Assembly (NCBI GenBank): GCA_023101885.1
Contig: JALPQD010000101.1
Location: 5,178,100-5,242,099, forward strand
Reading direction: 5' to 3'
Source: Typhlomys cinereus
Lineage: Eukaryota > Chordata > Mammalia > Rodentia > Platacanthomyidae
DNA: 64,000 nt
Part shown: piece by piece, positions 33,602 to 46,330 of the stretch
Layout of the letters: every line of letters begins with the position of its first letter
Numbering within the stretch: the first letter of the stretch is position 1
Program-made: the position numbers and the translations under genes
The notes under the pieces: generated by a model
What the model was told of the DNA's origin: nothing
Seen by the model: the letters and a program-made list of their open reading frames with translations, nothing else
Database searches by the model: none

Positions 33602-35377
33602 AATGCAAAAAAAAGATCAGTGGGATTTTTCTTTTACTATTTTCTGACAGGAGATAAATCAGAAAACCATGGATCAAGGGAGATGACCACACTTCAAAAC
33701 ACAACTGTGTGAAGAAAGAGATGCTTGACCCGCCCCATGGAGCTAGAGCATGATATGAAGAAAGTTCTAGTTGGCGCAGTCGCAAGTATCCAAGGTGAAG
33801 GAAGTACTGCATGCTGAGCTTACTTAGGTGGGAGGGTGGCGCGGGTCAGATGAGAGAAGGCAAGGTGCAGACGGAGGGAGAAGCATCTGGAAAGAGTGGC
33901 CCTGAGAGCGGCATGGGAAGATCAAGATTGTCAGACGTCAGATGTCAATCAGGGAGATTCAGCTCCTGAACTGCTGGTGTACTTTTAAAAGATATCTGAG
34001 TTGTCCAGAGTATCTTAGTGGATGGAAAGAATGAGCCAGGCCCTCTGCAAGGATTCATCTGTAGGCAGGATTGAGCATGGGCCCTACCCAAAGACAAAGA
34101 GTCCCTAGGGAGGTTAGCTGAGAGCCTGTTAGCAAGCTCCGGGTTCACTCTGTCTTAATAACAAAAGTGAAACACAATCAAGGAAAACACCCCAACTCAA
34201 CTTTACATCACTGCATGTATATGCACCTGCACACATGTGTCTGTGAGCATGCAAACATGAATATGTTCCACACATGGATGCATACACACGTCAAAAACTA
34301 CACCTAAGACAAAAAGCGATTGGCCTGAGGGATACATGGTTGCAGGTAGATTTTAGAGATAGGAAAATATCTTTGTTCATTCTGGATGTCAAAGATCATT
34401 ACCTTTCATCAGAGTAAGTAGAAGAGTAAATGTTCAATAAGATAAAGGTGGTAGGCATTCCCAGCCCGTATCTACTCCTGTTTCTTAGGGGGGTAGTACT
34501 GTTTTAAGTTTGCAAGTTGCTACACGTGTGATCAGTTTCTTGTAAACATCAGTGTACTGAAGAGGAAACTAAGTGGCAGGGTAGCTACCTGCTGGTAGGA
34601 GGCCACGGAGCTGGCAAGGGATGGGGCCCAATTACAACCTGCTTAGATAGCTCTAAACCTTCAGCGCCTGCCTCACCACACAGAGCAGACACATGATCAC
34701 AGGGCACTATGCATTTGAGAGTTTCAAAGTCAAGTGAATCCTACAAGCCAAGCACTTCAGAGCAATTACTACATGCTAGGAACAGTGCTAGCTGGCCTCA
34801 CACTTTGTTTTGTAATAACCCTGCTGACTCCATGCTATTTCTTTATAAACTTATGGTTGAGAGAGACGTAGCAGCATATCTGTAGAGAATGAGCATTTAT
34901 GGAGAAAATACCAAGGAATTTAATGATTGGATTCCATTATCTCTGCCTCCTTTGATCATCCTACATCATCCGCACTGTTGGATACTGTTAGTAAGAATCA
35001 TATTTCACATGCGGCAGTCATCCAAGCCTGGCAGGAGAACCAGACAAGATATTACTTCCTTCCATGGCTAACCCTGTAGATTTTACCACCCTTTTCATCA
35101 AAGCCAGACATCATAGTTGTCAATATTGAGTCCAAAAGGCAAGCTGATCAGAAAATATTTCAGAGCTGGAGTGTTGATCTGAGCAGGTCATTGAATTAGG
35201 ATCTTATTATTACTTCTGCGCTCCTGGTTTCATACCATCACAGAAGAAATCGAGAAATTCTCAGCCATCTTCTTGTTGAAAAATGTTTATCAGCTCATTA
35301 TTCGCTTGGAGTGAGGTCCAGCCACCCCATCCATCATTTAAAAGACTTCCTGTGATCTTGTCTGAATACCTTTCTTT
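33601..35377. other. Intergenic block with faint MIR traces
   Basis: MIR-like words near 34550-34640 and 34740-34830. No exon seen. Confidence 0.35.
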
Positions 35378-35651
35378 GTGTGTATGTGCACATGCATGTT
35401 TTGTACGTATATAAGAGAACACTTGAGTGTGTACATCGTAGAGGCCCAAAGCTAGCTTCTATAATTATCCTGGATTTCTCTGCTTCCTTTTTGCTTTGCT
35501 CTGGGGTTTTCTAGACTCTGTCCTCCAGGACTAGAATTACAAACCACCACCATTTCAGCCAAGCATTTCCACATGGGATCTGGGGGATAGAATTCAGATT
35601 TCATTTGCTTGTGAGGTAAAGGCTTTGACCCCTGAGCAGTCATCCCAACCC
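35378..35651 (-). repeat. S1 SINE copy
   Basis: Antisense, moderately decayed; GT-rich tail at left and head 'cagtcatcccaaccc' at right. Confidence 0.75.
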
Positions 35652-36551
35652 TGAATTTTCATTTCAAGGTTACAGTCTACTGTGGCTGGGGCAAACTCAG
35701 TGGCAGGATCTTGGGTAGGTGGTGACATTCCTGACCCAGTAAAGAAGCAGAGAGCAAGAAGTAAACTCATGCTAGTGCACAGCTGTTTTCTCCTTTTTAT
35801 CTAACCCTGGACCCCTCCCTTCCCATCCAGAGAATGACACCACCCAGGGTAGTGGATTTTCCCACATCAATTAATCTGATCAAGATAATTGCCCACAGGG
35901 ATGCCCAGAAGCTCCTCTTGTAGATGATTCTAGATCTCCTCACATTGACAACTGAGACTAACCATCATATCTGCCTAGCAGTAACGTGGCAGGTAGCTCT
36001 GCCTTCCTTCAGATTTACTTAGATACAGATACCTGTGTGAAAAATAATAATTTTTGAGGGTCCTTGTTATCCAAAGATGTTCACATGCCTTCTCTTGGCC
36101 TACTGGTACAATAAGATCTCGTGACTTCTTAAAGGTCTTGGTGGATAACACCTACTCCAAATTAAGCTTTTCTCAATCCTATGGCTTTCCCATAGATAGT
36201 GTTCTTTTCCCCTTCTTAGTTTTAGGCTGAAACTCAGTACGTGCTGTTCCACGTGGTTAAAGCCACAGTCTCTCGTTCTCCTCCCCCGGAACTGCTTCTC
36301 TCAATGCCACAGCCCCATGCAGAGTTGCTCTGTTGGGACAAGAATACAGAAAAGACAAAGACATAATACAGAAAAGTTGGGACCAGGAGGGCTAGTGGAG
36401 TACAGGAGTTACTGCTTGGTCCAGGCATTTTTATTTGTAGGCAAACTAAATAATAATCATCTGCAGGACCCAAGGGCATGGGAACGAGGAAGTTGTGATG
36501 TTTTCGCAGCACTCATATTCTGCAGGCAGGTGAACTAAATCTAATCAACTG
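35652..36551. other. Intergenic sequence with no recognised element
   Basis: No exon or repeat seen. Confidence 0.35.
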
Positions 36552-36960
36552 TATTGGTCAGGGTTCTCTAAAGGAACAGAACAGACAGAATGAATGTGCA
36601 TATAAAGGGTTTGTTAGATTAACTCACAAAATGAAACGTAGAAGCTGCCTGTAGCCTCTCAGTTCTTGAGCTGAATATCTCAGATGGAAGGATTCTTGGG
36701 TTCGAAGCTCAGTTATGCTAAAGGGCTGAAGAGACTGGGCTCTGATGTCAGCAAAGCCAGGAGAATCAAAGCATGCAGGGCTTTGTCTGGGGGATCAGAT
36801 GCTCACCCCATGTGGTCCACAGCAGCCCAACCTTGGCCACACCATCTGCCTCTTCTCTACTGCTTTTCACACCCCATCACTTGGATCATGACCCCTTTTA
36901 CTTTCCTACTTGCTTCAAGAATGCAGGTGGACAAGAAATCCCTGTGACAGAGCATTGTAC
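36552..36960 (-). repeat. Family D-like repeat, inverted relative to 32572
   Basis: Starts 'tattggtcagggttctcta', the reverse of the end at 33015-33045. The interior is only loosely alike. Confidence 0.45.
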
Positions 36961-38764
36961 GGTTTTCTAGAATCAGCCAGCAGCCCGTGAGTTAGCATCG
37001 TGAGAGAGCCGAGTCTTGCCGGTTCATCACCTGCACGTCAGCGGCTTGGTGCATCTGAGCCTTGCTGGGTCAGGTGAGCAAGTGGTTGGCACCTCTTTTA
37101 CTTCCCCAAACCCATGTTTAGCAATCACACACAGGTAGTCTGCAATCTATCTTGGCAGGAGGAGTAATGCCTTGGAGATTGACAAGCACTGTGCATAGAG
37201 CTTGATTTAGTTTCAAGAGATCTGCTTTTGTATTGTGAAAAAGAATACATTCATCAGATGTCACTGAAGCAAACTCAGCTACTTTTGTTTCAAGACAGAG
37301 TTAGACTCTGAAACCCAGGCTGGCTTCATGCTGTCTGTGTTGCCTTGAATGCATGACCCTCTTTCCTCTTAATAGCAAATACAGAACTTCTGCCCAGAGG
37401 GACATCTCTCTAGTTCTCCTCATACGGCAAATGCATCCATTTCTTTGGTGACAAAGTTGTTTCTTTGTGGCTTTTTTCAAGAGACTGACCACTCCAGACA
37501 GAGCCCTGGAAACACACTGGACTGACATCACCCTGTTCCACTGCTTACAAAGTGACTTACAGGACTACATTTTCTTCTGACCCCCAAGAGGTAGATGAAC
37601 CTGGACAACAGTGGGGTGTGGAAAAGTCAATGGCCCGATTAACTTTTTCAAAAGGACAAATGAAGTCAATAAGTGCCGAGAATAGCCAGAGCCGTTCCCC
37701 TTTGCCCGGCTCAGCGGCTTCTAGAACGTTCCCATGTCGTGTTGGCTGTAATGGAAAGTGACAGCTGATGAAAGCTGCTATTCATGGTCATCTGAAACAG
37801 CTTTTCCTCCCAGATGAAATTCAGCATGGCATAAGTCTAAACACACAGACCAAAGGCTGGGCAAATCTATTCCCCAGGTCCCTAAGGGCTGGCAGAGGCA
37901 ACTTTGTTTGTGAAGGGGGCTTCCTGAAGGGGCATCAGAAGGACTCAGTGTAAACAAAGAGAGTCTTTATGGCCCTTCTACGCTCTGGCCCTGGATGGTG
38001 GTCCTGGCCCCAGACCCTGTCCATCTAAGACCCTCCTCCTTGTTTATAATCAGCCACAGGCACTGGAGGTGACTTTGAGGTTTCATGACTGGTATTTTCC
38101 ACAACCATAATGAACAAAGCCCAGATTTAAACCGCCTGCCTCCTAGGTGAACCGTTCTCCCACCGGGTGGAGCGTTGGGCCGGCAGAGTGATGCATGGGC
38201 TGCTTCACTGTTGCGATGACGACTCTCTCTCTTTGTCTGGGAGAACCAAGAGCAATTGTGAGTTTTAGCCAAGGGGATGTTTGCAGAGTTCAGGAACGAT
38301 GGGGCAGCTGCTCGTGAGCTGCAGCCAGGCAAGCACTCTGCAGCAGGCAGCCAGAGCATCTCCTTCAGTTGCTGCCTTCTCACTCTGCCCTCAGTCACAA
38401 ACAGATGGCTTCCATCCAAACGAAGCCGGTGGTATTCCCTCGGTCTCAAAGTTCCAGCTCCAAAACTCCAGTAGCTCACTTGGAACAACGGCGTCTGAAA
38501 GAGCCCACACAAATAGCATCAGAGGGCAATGGCGGACATCAGCAAGGGGATTTTGAGACTAAGGAAAAAGCTCGTTTTCTAGTGGTGTCTGCCTCTATTT
38601 TGAGCATGCGCCAGGATCCAAATGGTTTTCCTGTTGACTCTGAAGCTGAATTACCAGAAGGGTGGCTACGGACACCCAGGGTAGTAGTTGAAACCTATTT
38701 TCCATCGGATTAGACAAATGAGGCCTCGATCCAGGGAAAGCAGAGACAAATGTCTGCACTTGTC
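36961..38764. other. Repeat-poor intergenic block
   Basis: A B1-like antisense scrap may lie at 37276-37330. The part near 38140-38230 has several CpG. The antisense 181-residue frame (37967-38512) has no domain and looks random. Confidence 0.4.
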
Positions 38765-39195
38765 AAAGTTGAATATGGACATCATCTTGACATTCGAAAA
38801 GTTGATCTCTGCGCACATTTGTGAAGAATTAGTAGTTGAGTTCATCCCTGCACAAACCTGTAGAAGATTGCCTGTTTGATGGGGGGAAGGCCCAATCTAT
38901 GGTGAGTGGGACCATCCCCTGGGCAGGTGGGTCAAAGGGCGGGAGCTGGTTAAGTAAGTTGACATACTTGGACAGACATGCTGTTGGGCAAGGAAAGTTT
39001 GACCCTCTCTCAACCATGCTGGGGATGTGACGTGGCTAGTTCCTTCAGCCTCTGGTGTTGGTTTGAGCTCTCCTCCCAAGCCGGGCTAAGAATTTTAATT
39101 GGAAAGTTGTAAGTCACAATAAAACCTCTTGCTCCTATAAGCTATTTGGTCTTGAATTTATCAGCAATATGCAGAAAGTGTGATAGTGTTTCTAC
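38765..39195 (+). repeat. Family A repeat copy
   Basis: Near full length; contains 'tatggtgagtgggaccatcc' and, near the end, CAATAAAACCTC, which is an AATAAA signal. Confidence 0.65.
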
Positions 39196-40155
39196 ACTGC
39201 TATTCCTTCTGGGTCCTCATGAATAAGCACTGAGCTCAGCTACCTGCTCACTTCTTCAAGACACAAGGCCTCTTTCTCCATGGCCAACCTTATGTTCTCT
39301 ATTGAGATGTATGTCACTGGATTTCAGAGTCTAAGTTTCACACATACTTCTCTGCACTGTAAAGCCTAAAATAATGGCGTACAGAACAACACAGTGTGAC
39401 TTTCAAGAAATCTTGAATTTCTCCCAGTTCCCATAGCTTTGTGCCTAAGCTCCCTGGTGCAACTACAAGTCATTTACTAAACACTCAGGTTACCACACCA
39501 CATGCACTTTTAGACAGAGCATCCACCACAATCAAAAAGAAAACGACTTGTTTTAAAGTGATAAAAACAGATGTGCCCTCCTGTACACACACAAAAAAAG
39601 CTTGGCTTGAAGACAGGGAGTTAGTTCTGAATAAATAATGGATGGTTCTTTCAGCCGAAAGCACAATGGATTTTTGCATCATAAATAAATGAGCAACCTT
39701 TTATTTATCCAGCGAGACCTCCTTTAGCACACACATAGCCCATCATCCCGAATCCTGGCGTTCATCTACGGGCTAACCACTGTTTTCTCTCATGTTCTGC
39801 AGAACAGGAGAAATGGTTCTTGGGAATGAACCTAACAAATATGTGTCCACCACAGGTGTGGTGGGGTGGAGGTGGGGGAGCTTTCATTTTACAGTCATTC
39901 AAGACATGTTCAAAAAGTCCCATACTCATTAAAACAATTTGGCAGGGCAACTAGAACTGTTTGCAAATACGTCTGGAAATTGTCAACTTTCCCATCCCGG
40001 GGAAGCAGGATTGATATCCGCTCTTTCTGAACCTGGATAGCCTTAGTCATGGGTCAGTGCACATGCTTTGATGGCAATGACTGACAGGGTGAGTCATACA
40101 AACAGTACAGGCGCAGACTGGAAGCTGTGTAAAGAAGCAGTAGTTCTAAGCAGCT
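39196..40155. other. Intergenic sequence with no recognised element
   Basis: No exon or repeat seen. Confidence 0.35.
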
Positions 40156-40246
40156 CTACTAGTTAGATGTACAGGTGACAACTTGACAATTGAAGGCTGA
40201 ACTCTGGGCACACCTGTGAAGATTAGTAGTTAAGGTAAGCCCTGAT
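40156..40246 (+). repeat. Family A repeat, 5' fragment
   Basis: Starts 'tactagttagatgtacagg' and stops abruptly at a LINE-1 fragment. Confidence 0.55.
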
Positions 40247-41350
40247 AGGGATTGCATTGAATCTGTGCGTTCCAGGCACAATGGCCATTTTTACAAGATT
40301 AGTCCTACAAATCTGTGAACATGGGACATCTTCCCACCTTTTGGTGTTTTTTTCAATTTCTTTCTTCAGTGTTTTTGTGTTTTCATTGTACAGGTCTTTC
40401 ATTTCTTTCATTAACTTTATTCCAAGGTACTTTTTTTGGAGGCTAGGGTAACAGGATTGTTTCTTTCTCTGTTCATCTTTGGCATATCGGAGAGTTGCAG
40501 ATTTTTGTATGCTAATTTGGTAGTCTGCCACCTGGCTGAGTGTATTTATCAGCTCTAGGAGTTCTTGGTAGAGTTTGTGGAGACTGTCGTGTATAGAATC
40601 ATATAATCTTTGAAAGGAATACCTTGTCTTCTTCTTTTCCCTATTTGTTTCCATTTTTATACTCTTGTCTTATAGTGCTAGCTCAGACTTCAAGTATTAC
40701 ATTGAGTAGGACTGGTGAGTATGAGCACCCTTATCTTATTCCTGATCTTAGTGAGGATGCTTCCAGTTTTTCCCCATTTAGGATGATGTTTACCATTATG
40801 TTAAGATATATTCTTTCCATCCCTATTCTGCCCACAGCTTTTATCATAGAAGGATGTTGGATGTTGGATTTTGTTGAAGGCATTTCTGCATCTATTGAGA
40901 TGACCATATAATTTCTTAGTCCATTTATGTTTTGGGCTACACTGATTGATGGACATATGCCGAATCAAGCCTGCAAATATGGATGATCCTTTTGCTGTGT
41001 TGTTGAATTCAATTGCAAGTGATATTTTTAATATCTTAATTTGGTTTGCTATTATTTAGTTAAGCATTTTTATTATGTGTTCATTGGGAAAATTGAGCTG
41101 CAATTCTTTTATATTGTGTCTTTATTTGATATTTGATATTAGGACAATACCATCTTCATAGAAAGAATCTGATAATGTTCCTTTCCTTTTCCTTTTTGTG
41201 GAATAATATAAGGGTTTTTAGTGCTAGTTCTTTGACAAAGGCCTAGTAATGTGTTTGAGTCCATCTGACCCTAGGATTTTTCTTGTTTGGATATTTCTAA
41301 TTACTGCCTCAATCTCATCACTGCATATAGATAAATCTGTTTAGGTTGTT
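40247..41350 (-). mobile_element. LINE-1 ORF2 interior fragment
   Basis: The minus-strand frame ending near 40247 reads like LINE-1 reverse transcriptase C-terminal sequence (WEDVPCSQICRTNLVKMAI, then HRFNAIPI). More LINE-1 ORF2-like sequence continues antisense to about 41350 with frameshifts. The 3' UTR and poly(A) are missing, so this is a broken piece. Confidence 0.8.
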
Positions 41351-41690
41351 TATATCACCTTGGTTTAACAAAGGTCTTTAAATACACCTTCTCTATGCTC
41401 ACAACACAAAGTGCCAAGTTTCTCTTTAATGGTGTCAGTTTCTTTAGCATTACTACCTTGTCTCCATTGACTTTGTCTGTACTCGCTTTGCTTAAAAGTT
41501 GCTCATACCCTCTTCCTTGCCAAACTGTACTCTTCTTTTGCATCTTTCTGCTCTACTTCTCACACTGGAAATCTGGCTAAAAGCAGTGATCAATTATCAT
41601 GCTACAGCCTATATGCTGTAGTATTTTGAAATTTTCTCTAATAAAATATTAGTCCATGTTGCAGTTTCTTTTCTATTTATTTTAATTTTA
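41351..41690. other. Intergenic sequence with no recognised element
   Basis: T-rich; may be further decayed LINE-1. Confidence 0.3.
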
Positions 41691-41975
41691 ATTTTTGTGT
41701 GTATATGTGTGCATATGTGTGTGTGTAATAATAGTAGTAATAGAGAGCACTTGAGTGTGTGTGCCTGTGGAGATCCAAGAGTGACATTGGGAATCATCCT
41801 GGATTGCTCTACCTCCTTATTACTTAGCTCTGAGATTTCCTAGGCTCTGCCTTCCAGGGCTGGAAGTGCAGGCCACCACTGTAATTTTTACATGGGACTT
41901 GAGCTCTAAACTCAGGTCCTTTTGATTGCATGCAAAAAGGCTTTAACAACCCTGAAACATCTTTCCAACCCCAGA
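41691..41975 (-). repeat. S1 SINE copy
   Basis: Antisense, full length, with GT-rich tail at the left and an ATAGTA insertion next to it. Confidence 0.8.
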
Positions 41976-42540
41976 CTTGAATTTTGAACTGTGCCACTGA
42001 CAACCTCAGAGAGAACCTCAAACACACTCCTTCCCTAAGGCTGAGCAGGTGGCTGAGGCTGTAAGACTCAGGTACAGCCCGTTAGAGCCAGCACTGGTGA
42101 CCAAAGAACTGTCTCTTACACAGGTTGCCCAGTCTCAGCAGCACAGCCAGCTGTGTTTTGAAGACAGAATTCTAGGCCTGCCCTGGCACAAGGCATCCTG
42201 TGGTACTGACTCACATGTCAGCCCAGGTCACCACCAGATGTGGCTTGGGACTGGGTATACCTCTGGGACTTTGCAGGCCATGGGGTCAACATTTGTGGCC
42301 AAGGGACTGACTTGCCCAGACCCAGGCAGTACAGCAGGGAGCAAGGCTCTATTGATCAGGCCAGAATCAAAAGTATAGGCCTTTTCCTTGCAACTCAGTA
42401 TTGGGTGAGATGGTTAATGAGCATGAGATTTGGAATCACCATGGAAACAAACACTTGTGCCTGTCTTTGAAAACCATTCTAGAGTGGCTTAACTGAAGTA
42501 GGATGACTACCCTGCCAGTCCATGCGATGGAATCTTGGGC
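41976..42540. other. Intergenic sequence with no recognised element
   Basis: Moderately GC-rich; a 109-residue frame here has no domain. Confidence 0.35.
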
Positions 42541-43190
42541 TTAATGAAAGGAGCACCGGCATGCATCACTCTCTGCTTCCTGACTGTGGCTTCAAGATGA
42601 CCAGCTACCTCAAGCTTCTGTGGCCAAGTTTTCTCTGCCATGTTTGTTGTGTAAGTTTTTACTGGGGAGGGACAACACAAATGTCCACTTACTCAGATAG
42701 TAAGCTAATGGCTGACCAAAGTAACGATTGTATCGAAGTCTAACTTGGCCAACCAATAATTCTGCTGAAGCTACTTACAGGCATATAGGTGAGAGGCTAC
42801 GTCATGGTTGTAGAGGCTCATTGGAAAACCTGCTTCGGCATGGGTGTAACTCAACGCAGACTGCATTCCAGCAGCCCTCTGGGGTGCTTACCGGTCAGAG
42901 TCTCTTTCAGGCAGTTTGGCTGCTCATTCTTCTTCTCCAGCAGTTATTTATTATTCTCATAAACATAGGGAGGGGTCTTGTGAAATGAACTTCCTGAGAC
43001 TTGTGAGTTCTCACTTCCCAGTCTCAGGAGCTTGGCTCCCCTTCTTGGAGGGAATATTTCAGTTGAGAAGAAATTGCTATACTACCCAGGATGGACTGTA
43101 CCCTGGAACAGTGAGTCAAAAGAAACTCTCTCTTCCTTACATTGCTTCTGTCAGGGATTTTGTGATTGTAACGAGAAAAAACTGGGTGAG
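42541..43190 (+). repeat. MaLR-like LTR 3' part, split by a 440-bp insert
   Basis: Left piece 42541-42644 ('ctctctgcttcctgactgtgg' to 'tctctgccatg') and right piece 43083-43190 ('aggatggactgtaccctgg' to 'tgtaacgagaaaaa') read as consecutive parts of one common rodent repeat. The 42645-43082 insert is unrecognised. Confidence 0.5.
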
Positions 43191-43739
43191 TAAAACCAAC
43201 AGTGTGAAGATCCTAATGTCTCCCACTTCCAGGTCAATGCCTGGTATCAGGTGGAAAACACACGGCCCAGGTCCATTGGACTCTGAGCTGTTATCACTGA
43301 TGGCTGCTTACAGTGATTGTGAGCCATGCATTCACCTCATTAGGAGATGGGTCACAGCCCATGTGGGCCTTTTTCTTACTCACTGTTGTGTTGGTGTGTG
43401 GACGGACTGTGGGCTTAGGGTGTGACACAGCTCTGCAATATTAGTGGCCTCAAGTGTGGCATGGAAACATGGAGCTAAGAGCCAGACAGTGCTATATAGT
43501 GTGGGGCCACAGGCCAGTAATTGAGGACTAAGTCTCTGGGGTTTCATCCACCCCATGAAGACGCCTCTAAGAGAGACTGTACTTTTTAGATATTCCCTTA
43601 CTTTATGCTGCCCAGCACAGGTATCAATCTCATCCAAACCTAAATTTGGACCGCCCTCTAGTGGTGTAATGGTAACAACATACCAATGACTTGCAGGAAG
43701 CTTGGCATCTGGGCACCATTTTGTATTGAAATGGAACAT
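43191..43739. other. Intergenic sequence holding a CTCF-type motif
   Basis: No recognised repeat apart from the motif given separately. Confidence 0.35.
43651..43664 (-). promoter_or_regulatory. Candidate CTCF binding site
   Basis: The minus strand reads CCACTAGAGGGCGG, matching every position of the CTCF core CCASYAGRKGGCRS. The motif points toward lower coordinates. It is not inside a recognised SINE, unlike many rodent CTCF sites carried by B2. Binding is not shown. Confidence 0.6.
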
Positions 43740-46330
43740 TAGACTCAGAGAAAATAAGCAGTCTGAAGACCTGGGGAGACAGGCACAGAAAAAGCTAGAT
43801 TATGAAGTTTGAAAAAAATCACCTAATATCTCAAGACCCAAAAATGCCTTATACCAACAAACATCAAGAATATTGAGGGAATCAGGACCTCAAATAACAA
43901 TTAAATAAAGTATCAGAAACCCAACAGACTGCAACAAGCACGGGTAAAATCTTAGAAGATTTTACAATGGTTTTTAGGAAACTGAATAGACATACAGAAA
44001 TGGTTCAGCACTTTCATGGAGGAATAGCAGATGGAAGCAATTTCTGAAAGATCAAATAGAAATGACTGAGCTGAAAAGCATACTAACTAAAATGGAAAAA
44101 AGGAGATGATATAAATTATCAAAATCAGAATAGACCAAGAAGAAGACAGAATCAGTGATCTCAAAGACAGGCTATTTGAATACGCATCATCACAAGTGGA
44201 AAAGAAATAAAGAGGAACAAAGAAGGCTTACAAGAACTCGTGAACACTTTTGGAAGAACTAATATAAGGGTTGTTGGGGTTCAACCAGGGATTAAGAATG
44301 TAAAGGGCAGACAGCATATTTAGAGAGATTGTTAACAGAAAATTCCCAAATGTAGGAAAGAATGCAAACACCTAAGTTCAGAAAGGTCAAAGGTTACCAC
44401 ACAGATGTAAAGCAGTCAAGTCTACCCTGAGACATATTATCTGCAAGCTCTCAAAGGTGACGACAGAACAAAAGGTTATCAAGGCAGCAAGAGAAAAGAA
44501 ACAAACAGCGGGCAAGTTAGTCTCCATTTAGCTGACTGCTCATCAGAAGTTTTACAGGCCAAGTAAAAGGGATGTGAAGTTTTTTCATAACACTGATGGG
44601 AAAACTGTCAGCTAAAAGTGCTATGCCCAGAAGCTCCATGAAATCCTTTGGAAATAGAATACTGTAAAGACAGCTTCAAATAACCAAAAGCTGGGTGTTG
44701 CATGTTTCAGACCTGTCTTGCAAAGATACGCCTATGGGAGGTCTTCAGAATAGAAGACAGAGGTATTAGTGAATAAGACGGAAACAATGGAAGAAAACAA
44801 ATTTGTTGGCAAAGTCACTGCACAGATGTAGAATGCTCATACGTTGTAAACAAGGTTCAGCAGCCACTTATAGCTGCGGCATGGAGATGAAGGATTAAAA
44901 AAAACGAAATAGCTTCATTCATTTGTTCAGACATAGGCAACAAAGAAAGATGTCAGAAAGAACATCAAAGCATCATATTTATCAGTATGAGAATCACTTA
45001 GTTAAGCACAAAGGACTATGAGAGGAGGAAAACAAGGAAATAGCTGCAGAAACTGGAAAAAAATAAGTTACATGAAAGCTTCAGGAATATCTTACTTAGC
45101 AATAATTCCTTAAATGTAGATTGAAATCTCCCATTGAAAAGCATAGAATGAGGTAGAATTAGATATTCTGTGTGAATGGATTCCAGGAGAAACCAGGAGG
45201 GTAGGAACATTCCCTGGGCAGATGGATAAGATGGGGTAAGTTGGTTCAGTAAAATCTGACATACTTCAATATATTGGCGTGCAGACATTCTGGCACGCGA
45301 GGAAGTTTGGAAGTTTGTCCCTATTTCAACAATCCCCAAGGATATATTGCCATTCTGTAACTGAGAATCTTGAGAAAAAAACAAAACTCCCTGTTTCCCT
45401 AAGCTCTTTGGTCATAAATTGATCAGCAACATACAGGCAAACTGAGACAGTGTTGTAATAGAAAACCTAGGCATGAAATCAGGAAAAAGAAATAAAATGT
45501 TTCTAAATGGGAAAAGGGGGTTAAAAATATTACTTTTAGCCGATTATATATATACAAAAATCCCCAAATTCTCAGTGCTAAATAAATCCAGAATTTGAGA
45601 TTATACCAGAATCTCAATGTGCAAATGTCAGTAGCTTTTTAAGACAACAACAGAAAATGACCTGTACTAGAAATTGAAGAGCAATGTCATGTATAATGGC
45701 TGCCAAAACCCCACAGCAACAAATAATAAATTTAACCAAAGAAGAGGGAGATCTCTACACTGACGATTGTAAAAAGAAAAAGGAAACAAAATAATCAAAA
45801 GTCATCTTGTTCCTGGATTGGGGAATCAATACTGCCATTAATGTGGTTACTACCCAATGTCATTTGTAGCTTGAATGACATGTGTACTAAAATACCAATG
45901 ATAAATTTCACAGAATTATTTTAAAAATCCTATAAATGTTTTGGAACAAAAAATAAACTATCAGCTATGAATAGTCAAAAAAGAATAAAGCAAGAGGCAT
46001 TATATTTATCAAAACATATTACAAAATGATGGTATGCAAAACGGCATGGTATTGGCACTCAGACACACAGAACAATATAGTGGAAGATATATGCTAACGT
46101 GAACTTACACATGTCAGCCAACTGATATTTTATGAACATAAAGAACAAGGTCTGGTTGATAAGGACACTCTTGTCAGTAAGTAGTGCTGGGAAAACTGGA
46201 TCTTCATGCAGAAGAAAAGCAAACCCTTGTTTCTTATTAGTCATAAAGATCAACTTAAAAGGTATCAAAAATGCAAAGGGAATATATGAAACTATAAACA
46301 TTCCAGAAGAAAATGTGTGAGTCAGAACTC
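43740..46330 (+). mobile_element. Old LINE-1 or HAL1-like remnant, split by a family A repeat
   Basis: 43740-45105 resembles ORF1-type sequence (words such as 'gaagacagaatcagtgatct' and 'agttttacaggccaagtaaaag'). 45465-46330 resembles ORF2 (words such as 'ggcatggtattggcactcag' and 'agtgctgggaaaactggat'). All frames are broken. Confidence 0.65.
45106..45462 (+). repeat. Family A repeat inside the LINE-1 remnant
   Basis: Contains 'aacattccctgggcagatgg' and 'tttggtcataaattgatcag', which match family A. Its position dates it as younger than the LINE-1 around it. Confidence 0.55.

Noticed and set aside
37967..38512. 181-residue minus-strand open frame
   Set aside because: No domain, no splice or promoter context, and composition like random sequence.
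42049..43425. Several open frames of 76-169 residues in a row, considered as a possible gene
   Set aside because: They differ in frame, show no domains, and cover an LTR-like repeat with an insert.
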